Assembly (NCBI GenBank): GCA_030141605.1
Contig: JAQGDQ010000420.1
Span: 178,501 to 202,708 of the forward strand
Source of the DNA: Tubiluchus corallicola
Taxonomy: Eukaryota > Priapulida > Priapulimorpha > Priapulimorphida > Tubiluchidae
DNA length: 24,208 bases
Reading direction: 5' to 3'
The stretch's first letter is position 1, and every line of letters begins with the position of its first letter. The notes beneath the pieces were generated by a model. That model saw only the letters and a program-made list of their open reading frames with translations, did no database searches and was not told the DNA's origin. Made by a program: the position numbers and the translations under genes. Below are positions 1-9,407 of this stretch, in pieces.

Positions 1-392
1 CGAAAAAAACGTTCTAGCGGCACCTGGTGGGACTCTCGGAACGAGATAATGGCTCTTTAGAAAGAGGAAGAACAGGGCTATACGATGATGTAAGCTATAT
101 GTTAGGACAGTTCTACCAAGAGGAGTGACCACGAGTTAATTAGATGTTCCATTTTTGGCAATTTTCGCTTGGAAAACTGCTGACGCAAACCATTGTTCTG
201 ACGTCATCCATTATACTCTGTCTGTAACCTTATAGCTTTAATTCAGTAAAAGCTGCTGCTGCTGCTGGCTTTTCGCGTGATAAAAACGAGGACTATGTAG
301 GATGTTCGCGTATATTTGATTATACGTGAATTTGTACGCAAAATTTTTTGCGGGCCTTTGCTAGTTTTATATTATTGTTTCTGTTGTTTTAG
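1..392. other. No recognisable gene; possible intron or promoter upstream of the transposase-like gene
   Basis: I see no confident exon here. The stretch has a (GCT)n run of about five units near 250-266. It ends in a pyrimidine-rich tract and AG at 391-392, which acts as the acceptor of the first exon recognised in the next gene. An upstream first exon with the start codon must lie here or left of the window, because the first recognised exon has no usable ATG in its phase. Confidence 0.4.
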
Positions 393-892
393 CAGACCAT
401 CAAAAGGACACGGAAGTCAATTGCAGCATCAGCAAAAGATATTTCCAAACGTTACTCTACCTTGTCTTCCACAGAGGTATGTTCATTTATCTGTGTAATT
501 AGTGTGTTGGATTGACATGAATTAGACTCAATTATTGTGATCTATTATTTAGCTGCAGCAAATTAAAAAGAAGGTAGGTTGATGCAATACACATTTCAAG
601 AATTTGCGGCATCTTGTAACTTTGTGAAAGCTTTTTGTTTTGCATAAATTTAGTTTTGGTTGTGACTACATTTACAAGTTACACTTAACAGTAACTGTAA
701 TCTTATCTTCTGTATAGATGACTAGAGTACATGCATGTAACCTTCTTAGTTCTAGTGCATGAATTGTGTGCTAAAAATTGTTTTTTTCAGGAATTTCATA
801 CGTCATTAAAGAAAAAGAAAACAGCAGAAGCTGCCGCAACACGTTCGTCTTTAGGATTACCAGAATTGTATGCTATTACTGAGATGACACCT
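393..892 (+). pseudogene. 5' exons of the transposase-like gene, including a 21-nt microexon
   Basis: Three phase-0 exons. Exon 393-476 (84 nt) has acceptor TTTTAG and donor GTATGT; it reads 28 codons beginning QTIKRTRKS. Exon 553-573 is only 21 nt, between TATTTAG and GTAGGT, and reads LQQIKKK. Exon 791-892 (102 nt) follows a TTTTTTTCAG acceptor, ends at GTAAGA, and reads 34 codons with a KKKK run and AEAAA. All lengths are multiples of three and no stop interrupts this phase. The Lys-rich content could be a nuclear localisation region (inference). The microexon is supported only by its signals and phase. Confidence 0.5.
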
Positions 893-1545
893 GTAAGAAA
901 GCAAACTTTGTATTGCCTGATTTTCTGCCTTGTTTGTAATTTTCCTTTTTAATGCTAAAATGCATATTATGTTTCTGTGAAACCATTATCTATGCAGTGC
1001 AGTAGAATCTCTTGCTATCGCACGATTAATTATCTAAAAACACTATTTTTACTTAAAATGATCTTACTAACATTAAATAATGGCGAAGACTGACTTGCCA
1101 ATAAGCTCCAGAAAATTGATATTTTTGTCAGTCTAGCAAATTGCCTGAAATGAAGGATGTTTGCACAGTTATTTCACTCTTGGTGAAACTTTGCATTGTT
1201 GTGCAATTTACAAAAAAGTTATTAGCTCAAAATCATTTTTACAAGTTTTGTTATGTGGAGTGTGCACAATTGTTAGAACTTTCTGGCAATAAAGAATTAT
1301 ATTTATTATTAACAAACAATATAGCTATTTAGTATAGGAACACATATCCTTAAATACCTTCACGTTGTTGGCCTTTTATTGTAAACAGGTCGATCTATGC
1401 CAGCACTATCCAAGTCAATTTGCAAACAATGTCCAGAAAGAAAAAAAATTGTGCTGATTTAACTACAGTCTTTTTCGCAACATAATTAAAATCCTACATA
1501 ATTTTGCAGTTTAATCATCAAATTTCGATTTTTTTTCTTATACAG

Positions 1546-1677
1546 CGCAGACCAACAGCCATTCCAGCACCAGTTTATGGCACATCTGGGCGTGTTAGGC
1601 GTGACCACACATATGCACCGCCTCCACGATCTGCTTCTAAAATGACACGAGTGGCTTCACCTATTGCATTAACATTG
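1546..1677 (+). pseudogene. Exon of the transposase-like gene, paralogous to the start of the next exon
   Basis: This 132-nt phase-0 exon follows a long T-rich tract and TACAG and ends at GTATAA. It encodes RRPTAIPAPVYGTSGRV followed by RRDHTYAPPPRSAS. The next exon (3048) starts ESQRPTAASELSYGTPGHI followed by QIEHSYAPNMESPS. The shared pattern RPTA...YGT-G...H-[TS]-YAP in the same phase suggests an exon duplication. No known domain is recognised; it looks like a low-complexity linker rich in Pro and Ser. Confidence 0.55.
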
Positions 1678-1765
1678 GTATAACTTGTTATTTTTGTTCA
1701 GGCAATCAAACTTGGTTGTTTAATGTCACGTGTTAAATTCAAAAGAATGTGCATACATTTGATTA

Positions 1766-2258
1766 CAGTCTAGCCTCGTTATCTCGACCCTCGTTATGCC
1801 GCCAAACTCATCTCTCGCCATAGAAAGTACCAGGACGGATTTCCTGCTTTGATATTTACCTCGTTAAGTCGCCACCCTCGCTTCTCGCCCTCGCCACGTC
1901 ATGCTAGGATGAGTGCTTATGTAAACTATATTCGTTATGTCACCAAACAGACAAACTCAGAGGTGAATCGATCAATACATATACCGCGTGTCGATCAATA
2001 TAACTGCGGTATGTAGACAATGCTGCTGTACTCTATAGACAGACATAATTAATCTAGTGTGTGTCTCACCAGGATTAGATTAGGAGTGCTGTGGTTGGTT
2101 AATGCGCAGGTTAATGTACATAGAGGAACACTATGTTAATCAACTATTATGTATATACATATAGACTAACTTCGTTATATTCCCGTTATCTCGCCATACT
2201 CGCCTCTCGCCAAAAATTTGCCCTAGACGGACAGTGGCGAGATAACGAGGCTAGACTG
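1766..2258. mobile_element. Tc1/mariner (pogo-type) MITE with TA target
   Basis: The 493-bp element starts CAGTCTAGCCTCGTTATCTC and ends with the matching inverted sequence (GATAACGAGGCTAGACTG). At least 21 bp are perfect, and each side is flanked by TA (1764-1765 and 2259-2260). A CAGT start with a TA target duplication is typical of pogo/Tigger-like Tc1/mariner elements. Inside both ends the CTCGTTAT/CTCGCC words are reiterated, giving subterminal repeats. It has no coding capacity and sits in an intron of the transposase-like gene. Confidence 0.85.
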
Positions 2259-2368
2259 TATAATGTAATGTAGACCTAGTCTGTAGATACATGCCATGGC
2301 TTATTTCTAAAAACTTTCTAAATGTCAGTTCACTCAATTTGAAGTTTTACTTGCTGTTATACGTGAAT

Positions 2369-2488
2369 AACTATGGCCATATCACGCTGAAAACACCGGT
2401 TCTCGTCTGATCACCGAAGTTAAGCAACGTAGAGCTTGGTTAGTACTTGGATGGGTGACTGCCTAGGAATATCAGGTGCTGTAGGCTT
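2369..2488 (+). rRNA. 5S rRNA-like sequence, head of the SINE (not an independent gene)
   Basis: This is a 120-nt match to metazoan 5S rRNA: GGCCATATCACGCTG near the start, TCACCGAAGTTAAGCA in the middle, TTAGTACTTGGATGGGTGAC and CAGGTGCTGTAGGCTT at the end. Internal control regions (around 2416-2432 and 2447-2462) are largely kept, so RNA polymerase III could in principle recognise it. A T-run terminator is missing after 2488 and sequence runs straight into the SINE body, so it is a retroposon promoter rather than a ribosomal gene. Confidence 0.85.
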
Positions 2489-2923
2489 GCGGGATGCCCA
2501 CACTGTATCTCGACACTAGGCGGAGGAGCTGCACAAGCAGACAACGGCTAGAGAGCGGAGGAGGTCAAGTGACCCAACGGCCATGTGTAGAGGAGTAAAC
2601 CTTCCAAATCAGGAGTGGGGCCCCGAAGGCGGGACCAGTGCAGCATGCTCACTGACTCCGGCAGCTCCTGCAGCCACCCTGGTGCCAAATGTATCCCTCC
2701 GCTTTCCTTTGGACTACACCAGGGAGAAAGAGAGGGGGTTCCTGTTGCCTGGGCAACTCAGGATTTCCATACACCTTGCCCAGGCATGCGCACTGGAAAC
2801 GTTCAAGGATCGCACTGCTCAGCCACAGTCGACGCTGCAGCTCCATCAATGTGATCAATAACTGACTCTCTTGGCGCACACTCCATTGTCTTCCGAGACA
2901 GAAGGATGCCAACAACAACAGTG
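2370..2923 (+). mobile_element. 5S rRNA-derived SINE (SINE3-like) with 10-bp target-site duplication
   Basis: The element begins with an almost full-length 5S rRNA sequence, continues into a GC-richer unrelated body of about 430 bp, and ends in a short AAC tail (AACAACAACA 2911-2920). The word TACGTGAATA occurs immediately before (2360-2369) and after (2924-2933), a perfect 10-bp target-site duplication. A 5S head, simple-repeat tail and TSD define a SINE3-type retroposon mobilised by a LINE. At about 554 bp it is long for a SINE, so it may be composite. It lies in an intron, in the sense orientation of the host gene. Confidence 0.8.
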
Positions 2924-3047
2924 TACGTGAATACCTTTAAATATAATAACGTGATTAATTAATCAAACATTAATTGTAATGAATACTTGTTTATAGTTTA
3001 TACTGACCAGTGTTGATAGTGTGCTTACACTGTTACTTATTTTTCAG

Positions 3048-3815
3048 GAGTCCCAACGACCAACAGCTGCATCTGAACTGAGCTATGGAACACCGGGACA
3101 TATTCAAATTGAACATTCGTATGCACCAAACATGGAATCACCATCCACATCTGCAGGAGCCGTATCACCTTATCTGAAGGACATGCCATCATCTTCATCC
3201 TCTTCCACACCAGAGTCTGCTTCTGACATAGAGTACAGTCCAAAAAATAGTGAAGAAAGTCATACACAAACACCTGTAAAGCAGATTAGTGGGCAGGAAG
3301 GCAAATATACTGTGTTTGAATCCAATCTTATGGAATTATTCAATTTTTGCAAAGTCTGTGGTCTCACTATTGTCTACAAGGAAACTTCCACATTAGGATC
3401 TATGCTAACTGTTAAAGTGGAGTGTCATGCTGGACACATATATAGTTGGAAGTCACAACCTTTACAACATCAGATGCCAATGAGCAACTTACTAATTACT
3501 GCTGCGGCTACATTATTTACAGGAGCCACTTACACCATTATACACGATAACGCTAAAGCTATTAATTTGTAACTTTTTTCAAAAACAACGTTCCTTAAAA
3601 TTCTGAAAAGTCAACTCTTTCCCGTTATTCAAGAAGCTTGGTCTCTCACAATATAATGCACTCAAACACCTTCAACAAGAAACGCTTATACTAGCTGGTG
3701 ATGCACGCAGTGACAGTCCTGGGCACTCTGCCAAATACAGTGCTACTCCCTTATGCATGCTGATGGGAGACAAATCCCGGGAACGAGAAAAATTGTTGAT
3801 GTACAAGTATCTGAG
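3048..3815 (+). pseudogene. Main exon: Ser-rich linker, zinc-binding module, first catalytic block
   Basis: The acceptor is TTTTTCAG at 3047; the donor is GAG|GTTTGT after 3815. The frame is open for 174 codons from the exon start to the stop at 3570, through a Ser-rich stretch and FCKVCG ... VECHAGHIYSW, which resembles a zinc-binding CxxC/CHxGH module. Coding signal continues beyond TAA 3570-3572 in the same frame to LFPVIQEAW. It resumes one frame over (near 3649) as QYNALKHLQQ ... GDARSDSPGHSAKY, then shifts again near 3766-3771 to IPGTRKIVDVQVSE. Only the last frame gives a phase-0 junction to VKNSN in the next exon, which supports both the frameshifts and the donor. The D in GDARSD is a candidate first catalytic acid (inference). 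Confidence 0.7.
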
Positions 3816-4034
3816 GTTTGTTTTTTTCAACATTACATTACAGGATAACTACAACAGCAACTGTTAAAAGACATTCTAAATTTACACCAAGACATTTCAA
3901 TCACAATTTGACAAGTAATAAAAGCATCAGTTGACGGCCTGAACTATTTCTGTTTGCAAAAAATTAAATAAGTAGTAACATACTGATAACACATATTATG
4001 GGATATTAATTCGATATCTGTTTTCTTTGCATAG

Positions 4035-4341
4035 GTTAAAAACTCAAACACTATGGAGCCGGAAGGTCTCAGGAGATCATTGAATAGGCTGAAACATGAT
4101 AACATTAAGCCATGCATTTTAGCAACGGATCGCCACACCACTGTAACATCAATAATGAAGAAAGAATTCCCTGATATAACTCATGAGTTTGACATGTGGC
4201 ATGTTGCCAAGAATGTTACTAAAAACCTCGCAGCAAACACAAAATCAAAATCTTGCAAGACCTAGGTCCATGGATCCAAAGCATTTGTAATCACTTGTGG
4301 TGGTGTTGCGGAATGTGCAAAGGAGATCCCCAATTGCTAAG
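4035..4341 (+). pseudogene. Exon with TDRH and DMWH blocks of the transposase-like core
   Basis: The acceptor is GCATAG at 4034 and the donor GTAAGC after 4341. The frame reads VKNSNTMEPEGLRRSL, then LATDRHTTV, then EFDMWHVAKNVTKNL. The frame stops at TAG 4263-4265, but coding resumes from 4256 in another frame as QDLGPWIQSICNHLWWCCG ... DPQLL. It ends in phase 2, so AG|G gives Arg with the next exon. The Asp of TDRH is the likely second catalytic acid and DMWH the D(2)H-type motif (established for several DDE superfamilies; its assignment here is inference). Confidence 0.7.
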
Positions 4342-4450
4342 GTAAGCTTGTAAAAAAAGTTAATGTCTTTTAGTATTCAAATCGTGAATTTTTACAGATA
4401 TTTGTTGATTATAGAAAAATTTCAATTAATCCTGACATTATTTTCTGCAG

Positions 4451-4730
4451 GGAAATGTGGATCTCTATTTTGAACCACATATCCAATAAACACAGTTGGG
4501 TTGGTGATGTGCTGTACCACAAATGTGCTCATGAGTTGCTGAAGAAAGAACTACATCATGGCCAGAGGCAGGGTCACCACCTCATAAAGCTCTACAAGCT
4601 GTTGTTTTGGATAAAAGCTTAATGAAGGCTTTACCACTCCTAGTAAACTTTTGCCATACTGGGGAACTTGAGGTGTTCCATAGCTTGGTACTGAAGTATT
4701 GTAGCAAGCGGCAGCATTTTCCTTATTCAG
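4451..4730 (+). pseudogene. Exon with CHTGELEVFHS block of the transposase-like core
   Basis: The acceptor is TTTTCTGCAG at 4450 and the donor CAG|GTATGT after 4730. It reads EMWISILNHISNKHSW and YHKCAHELLKKE, then shifts frame near 4560-4574. It continues SPPHKALQAVVLDKSL, then FCHTGELEVFHSLVLKYC to the donor in phase 1. A Glu in this block could be the third acidic residue, which I cannot prove. The first frame runs into tandem stops (TAA TGA) at about 4619, consistent with decay. Confidence 0.65.
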
Positions 4731-4952
4731 GTATGTTTTCCAACTATAGGGTTCATGTACAGTAGTCGCATGACGTTTGTCCAAAAAAAACGAAAATATT
4801 TATATTATGGTGTAATTTAAATGAAAAGTAGAGTTTATTTTAATTCAAAAACTCTGAACACTGTTGTCAAAACTGTTTCTAGATAAATATATTGATTGAA
4901 AACTAGCTACTTTGTCTGAAATGCCTAAAGTACAATGGATATTTAAGTGATA

Positions 4953-4956
<4 letters not shown>

Positions 4957-4984
<28 letters not shown>
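4957..4984. repeat. (AT)n microsatellite
   Basis: A run of alternating AT of about 28 bp in the last intron of the transposase-like gene. Confidence 0.9.
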
Positions 4985-4987
<3 letters not shown>

Positions 4988-5209
4988 CGTGTCTGAAAAT
5001 GACAAAGTAATATATTTACAGTGTTTTCAACTGCCTTCATCACAATTAATAATATATGTTATTGCTGACCAATGTATGAAAAATAGAAATAGCACAAGAT
5101 CCTTATAATTTACATTATAATTGAATATTTAACATAAACATTGAATCAGACATTTTAAGAAAGAAGAAACCATTGAGTGGTAAGCTTACATGATTTCGTT
5201 TGATTTTAG

Positions 5210-5513
5210 GAATGAAAGCAAGGCATTTGCTTGCTGCACTCCACTGGAATAGTCTCCAAGAAATGCCAATTGATCCACAGATCACAAAACACGATGTCAT
5301 TTACTCCAGAAAAAGGAAAACATGGGACCTACGTTCTCCGCAGCAGAGTAAACCTAGTCATGCTATAAATTTAGTAAACAAAGTTGTGGAAGTGCACAGA
5401 TTAAAAGTTGATTTGCCCCCCCCCCCATAAGTGTTCCAGTTTCAAAAGAACCAAAGCCAACGCAACAGGAATTAAAAGAAAAACACCACGCTCGTTTAAC
5501 TGTTCAAGAGTGA
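5210..5513 (+). pseudogene. Last exon of the transposase-like gene, with C11 frameshift
   Basis: The acceptor TTTTAG ends at 5209. It joins in phase to give GMKARHLLAALHWN, then DPQITKHDVIYSRKRKTWD. The frame stops at 5428 just after a run of 11 Cs (5416-5426). In another frame it continues ISVPVSKEPKPTQQELKEK to HHARLTVQE and TGA 5511-5513. A length change in the C run explains the shift. No clear polyadenylation signal is evident in the first 100 bases after the stop. Confidence 0.65.
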
Positions 5514-6831
5514 AATGGAAGAGAAACGTCATAGTTTTATTATAGTTATTGAGCAATTGAGTTCATTCGCTGGTACTCTCACTTTTGATATAAATTATTC
5601 ACCCTGATAAATTTGGGTAGCTCTTCATGAAGCCAGCAATCAGAATGAACACAACATTCCGGACAAATTATATCCGTCAAAATATTATATACTTAAGGTA
5701 TCATTTTAAGCAAAATATTATATAATAATTATCAAAGTCATTATCAACAACATTATTAGCAAAATATCAATGCATCCACAAACAAGTTTTTTTGTTTCCA
5801 ATTTTTTACTGAGGTTCGGTTTCCTCAAATTTTATTTTATTTTACATTTTTTATTTTTTTTTTGTTTTACATTTTTTAATTTTTTTTGTTTTACATTTTT
5901 TAATTTTTTAATTTTTCGTCCAATTTTTTACCGAGCTTAGGTATGCTCTCATCGTATCTTCTCATCGTAATCCTTCTTCTACTACTCCTTCTACTCCTGC
6001 AAAACACAGAAAAATCCAAAACTTAGACAAAACTGATAATTATATGAATTAAAAGTACACATTAACTTCACATTAAAAATTATAATACCTTAAGTAACAC
6101 ACATACAATAGATGACAGTAGTCATAAATTACAATACTGTGTTTGTTTTGTTAAACAGAAACGAGCAGCCAATACTAGTTACTACTAACGTATTATTAAT
6201 TATGCACAGAGACCCATTCGCAGTGAAGCCTAACTATTGAAGTTTAGTGAAGCCGGGGACTAAAGAAGCCACAGTAGCGTAAGCAATAAAAATTCGAAGT
6301 TAGTTGTTTACCAAAGGTCTAAAAAAGGGAAGACAGGTTGGTCTTTCCGTCAACTAAGCCAACAAAAGCTGACAAGTAATTGAGTGTCTTCCACTCATTC
6401 GTAAACTTGCAAATGATCGTGGGACATCATCATTATATTCGGAATCCTTTACGTACAATAGCTGGACGCCATGTTTAATTCTCCTCTCTAGATTGTATAT
6501 ATGAAGGTGACAGCATGAACCAAAGGTGTAATCGCTTGCAGGAAACTATCCTTCTGGTACATGCTGGTATATCTGATTTGACAGAACTGATCAAATAAAC
6601 AGTCTCTATCCTATTTCCAATTTCCTAATTCCATAATTTTTAATCGTTTTCTGTAGAAATTTTTTAGGAGTTTAGCGAAAGCAGCGCCATGAAGCAACTA
6701 GTGTCATATTTGCATCCTCTCCCCTGAATGTTTGTGTCTCGTCATGTGGAAAAACTACGAGAAATTTTAGTACATGCACTACACTGAAACTACCATGTAC
6801 AATAAAGAAGTGATTTGAAACCAAGTCTTAC

Positions 6832-6947
6832 CATTGCCCCTATACGTTCACCTGTCCTGGCAGCGATCATCCGAAAATGGTCACCGCCAGCTCTTCGTTC
6901 AGTTTTCTTTCTGTTTCCTTGTTCCTTCTCTCCTTTTCTTTTCCATC
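6832..6947 (-). other. Exon-like segment, minus strand, tandem copy 1
   Basis: On the minus strand a T-rich tract ending CTGTAG precedes 116 nt of open frame followed by ATG|GTAAGA. It encodes WKRKGEKEQGNRKKTERR, then AGGDHFRMIAARTGERIGAM. The same segment with both splice signals is kept in copy 2. I do not recognise the peptide. It could be a real exon of an unrecognised gene, a captured exon inside a repeat, or a chance arrangement. Confidence 0.35.
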
Positions 6948-6997
6948 CTACAGAAAAAAAACGTATTAGTAAATTCTCAAGTCTAAAAAGCATCGTG

Positions 6998-7072
6998 CCG
7001 TTGTAGTGTAGGGTTTAGCATGGAGTCTGGGAGAGAAGAAGACCATGGTGCGAGTCCCAGTGCAGATATGAA
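6998..7072 (+). repeat. tRNA-like promoter block in tandem copy 1
   Basis: GTAGTGTAGGGTTTAGCATG resembles a tRNA D-arm/A box. GGTGCGAGTCC, 34 to 44 bases further on, differs from the B-box consensus GGTTCGANNCC at one site. It does not fold into a full tRNA that I can support. It is best read as a tRNA-derived SINE head or remnant. The counterpart in copy 2 starts at about 8441. Confidence 0.5.
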
Positions 7073-8275
7073 ACTGCTTGAGACTTACTAATTAACATTT
7101 TGCTTACAGCAGAATCTTCTTGATATACACCAGGTCTTTATTTTTATTTATTTATTGTTAGTCTTCCGTTTTGTTTCTTTAAAAACTCGTACACGCACGG
7201 GGCTGGGGGCGGAGGGTCACAAAACACAGGGCTAGATGTTCACGAAGCAAAATATCAATGCATCCACAAACAAGTTTTTTTGGTCCAATTTTTTATTGAG
7301 GTTCGGTTTCATCGAAATGTTTTTTTATTTTACATTTTTTTTATTTTTTTTGTTTTACATTTTTTAATTTTTTTGTTTTACATTTTTTATTTTCTTTTAA
7401 ATTTTTTAATTTTGTGTCCAATTTTTTTACGAGCTTAGGGATGCTCGTCCCTCTTCTTCTACTCCTGCAAAACACAGAAAAATCCAAAACTTAGACAAAA
7501 CTGATAATTATATGAATTAGAAGTACACATTAACTTCATATTAAAAATTATAATACCTTAAGTAACACACATACAATAGATGACAGTAGTCATAAATTAC
7601 AATACTGTGTTTGTTTTGTTAAACAGAAACGAGCAGCCGATACTAGTTACTACTGACGTATTATTAATTATGCACAGAGACCCACTCGCAGTGAAGCCGG
7701 GGACTAAAGAAGCCACAGTAGCGTAAGCAATAAAAATTCGAAGTTAGTTGTTTACCAAAGGTCTAAAAAAGGGAAGACAGGTTGGTCTTTCCGTCAACTA
7801 AGCCAGCCAAAGCTGACAATTAATTGAGTGTCTTCCACTCATTCTTAAACTTGCAAATGATCATGGGACATCATCATTATATTCGGAATCCTTTACGTAC
7901 AATAGCTGGACGCCATCTTTAATTCTCCTCTTTAGATTCTATATATGAAGGTGACAACATGAACCAATGGTGTAATTGCTTGCAGGAAACTATCCTTCTG
8001 GTACATGCTGGTATATCTGATTTGACAGAACTGATCAAATAAACAGTCTCTATCCTATTTCCAATTTCCTAATTCCATAATTTTTAATCATTTTCTGTAG
8101 AAATTTTTTAGGAGTTTAGCAAAAGCAACGCCATGAAGCAACTAGTGTCATATTTGCATCCTCTCCCCTGAATGTTTGTGTCTCGTCATGTGGAAAAACT
8201 ACGAGAAATTTTAGTACATGCACTACACTGAAACTACCATGTACAATAAAGAAGTGATTTGAAACCAAGTCTTAC

Positions 8276-8391
8276 CATTGCCCCTATACGTTCACCTGTC
8301 CTGGCAGCGACCATCCGAAAATGGTCACTGCCAGCTCTTCGTTCAGTTTTCTTTCTGTTTCCTTGTTCCTTCTCTCCTTTTCTTTTCCATC
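8276..8391 (-). other. Exon-like segment, minus strand, tandem copy 2
   Basis: This is the counterpart of the segment in copy 1, with the same length (116 nt), the same CTGTAG acceptor and the same ATG|GTAAGA donor. Predicted changes include Gly to Ser (AGSDHFRM) and Ile to Val (MVAARTGERIGAM). No indel or stop separates the two copies within the segment, although T-run indels are common elsewhere in the unit. Confidence 0.35.
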
Positions 8392-8440
8392 CTACAGAAA
8401 AAAACGTATTAGTAAATTCTCAAGTCTAAAAAGCATCGTG

Positions 8441-8515
8441 CCGTTGTAGTGTAGGGTTTAGCATGGAGTCCGGGAGAGAAGAAGACCGTGGTGCGAGTCC
8501 CAGTGCAGATGTGAA
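8441..8515 (+). repeat. tRNA-like promoter block in tandem copy 2
   Basis: This is the second copy of the tRNA-like block: the same A-box-like GTAGTGTAGGGTTTAGCATG, with B-box-like GGTGCGAGTCC. It differs from copy 1 by single bases such as GAGTCC for GAGTCT. The pol III-like boxes are kept in both copies. Confidence 0.5.
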
Positions 8516-8895
8516 ACTGCTTGAGACTTACTAATTAACATTTTGCTTACAGCAGAATCTTCTTGATATACACCAGGTCTTTATTTTTATTTATTTATTG
8601 TTAGTCTTCCGTTTTGTTTCTTTAAAAACTCGTACACGCACGGGGCTGCAGGGTCACAAAACACAGGGCTAGATGTTCACGAAGCAAAATATCAATGCAT
8701 CCACAAACAAGTTTTTTTGGTTCAATTTTTTATTGAGGTTTGGTTTCCTCGAAATGTTTTTTTTATTTTACATTTTTTAATTTTTTTGGTTTTACATTTT
8801 TTAATTTTTTTTACATTTCTTATTTTTTTTAATTTTTTAATTTTGTGTCCTATTTTTTTATGAGCTTCGGGATGCTCGTCCCTCTTCTTCTACTA

Positions 8896-9407
8896 TTTTT
8901 TCAAACATATCTTTCAGCAATTCGTGTTCAAAGAAAATTTAGCTATGGCAGGTTCCCAGTTTCAATTTCTGTTCCAAAATTAATGATTGGATTAAGAAAT
9001 TTTATTTAATGTGATTAGTGTAAATTCGTTAGCACTACTGCAACTGTGTCAACACGTATCAGTATATGTATGAATATCCATACACAAAAATGTTTGAATG
9101 TGTATACTGGTAATGCAATTTCTGCTTATCTTGGTCATGGAAAATCAATATTTGGTCAGGGAAAAGTCGTGGAAAAGTCAGGGAAATTTATTTTTAAATT
9201 CTGTGGGAACGCTGTTTTAGGATCAAATCCTTCTATAAAAGCCATCCAGAGCATTGGGTAACATTTCTCATTCTGCTTTTGACTGTGCATAATCTCTGAG
9301 TCAGATAATCTGTTAATGGTATAGTTACATATTGTTACATTGTGCATTAATGCATTATAAATACATATTAACTCATTATAAATACATTGTGTCGTTGTTT
9401 ATGATTC
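8896..9407. other. No recognisable gene between repeats
   Basis: This interval is unique sequence. A short degenerate direct repeat of GGTCATGGAAAA / GTCAGGGAAAAGTCGTGGAA type lies at about 9130-9190. A 14-bp repeat of CATTATAAATACAT type lies at about 9350-9390. Open frames here carry no recognisable protein. Confidence 0.5.

Larger units (their letters stand above)
393..5513 (+). pseudogene. Decayed multi-exon DDE-transposase-like gene
   Basis: Eight exons can be followed: 393-476, 553-573, 791-892, 1546-1677, 3048-3815, 4035-4341, 4451-4730 and 5210-5513. The first five junctions are phase 0 and every junction has AG/GT signals. The predicted product is roughly 600 residues: Lys-rich start, Ser/Pro-rich middle, a CxxC plus CHxGH zinc-like module, then a core with GDARSDSPGH, ATDRH, DMWH and CHTGELEVFHS blocks. 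I recognise this block order from uncharacterised transposase-like proteins in many aquatic animals. DMWH fits the [C/D](2)H motif described for several eukaryotic DDE superfamilies; I cannot assign a superfamily with confidence. Disablements: stop at 3570-3572; frameshifts near 3648, 3766-3771, 4256, 4560-4574 and at the C11 run 5416-5426. The original stop is probably TGA 5511-5513. Intact exons in the neighbouring transporter argue against general sequencing error. The gene is probably dead; the function of its parent is unknown. Confidence 0.75.
5759..8895. repeat. Tandem array of a ~1.45-kb unit (about 2.1 copies)
   Basis: The block beginning GCAAAATATCAATGCATCCA recurs at 5759, 7247 and 8684. 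Copy 1 (5759-7246, 1488 bp) and copy 2 (7247-8683, 1437 bp) are closely similar throughout, with small indels mainly in T runs. Copy 3 (8684-8895) contains only the first ~210 bp and breaks off in CTTCTTCTACT. Each unit starts with poly-T/TTTTAATTTTT tracts, then a moderately complex part, a minus-strand exon-like segment and a tRNA-like block. The short partial copy at the end gives an A-B-A-B-A layout. That could come from unequal exchange or a tandem element dimer. Confidence 0.85.

Noticed and set aside
174-192. An 18-bp word ACTGCTGACGCAAACCAT shared with repeat R3 (about 11375)
   Set aside because: Similarity does not extend on either side, so I do not call a third R3 copy, though chance sharing of 18 bp is unlikely.
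2369-2488. Functional 5S rRNA gene
   Set aside because: There is no T-run terminator after the 3' end, the target duplication brackets a longer element, and the sequence carries substitutions in the stems.
2583-2918. Three overlapping frames of 79-92 residues
   Set aside because: They lie wholly inside the SINE body, on both strands, with no family resemblance; high GC explains their length.
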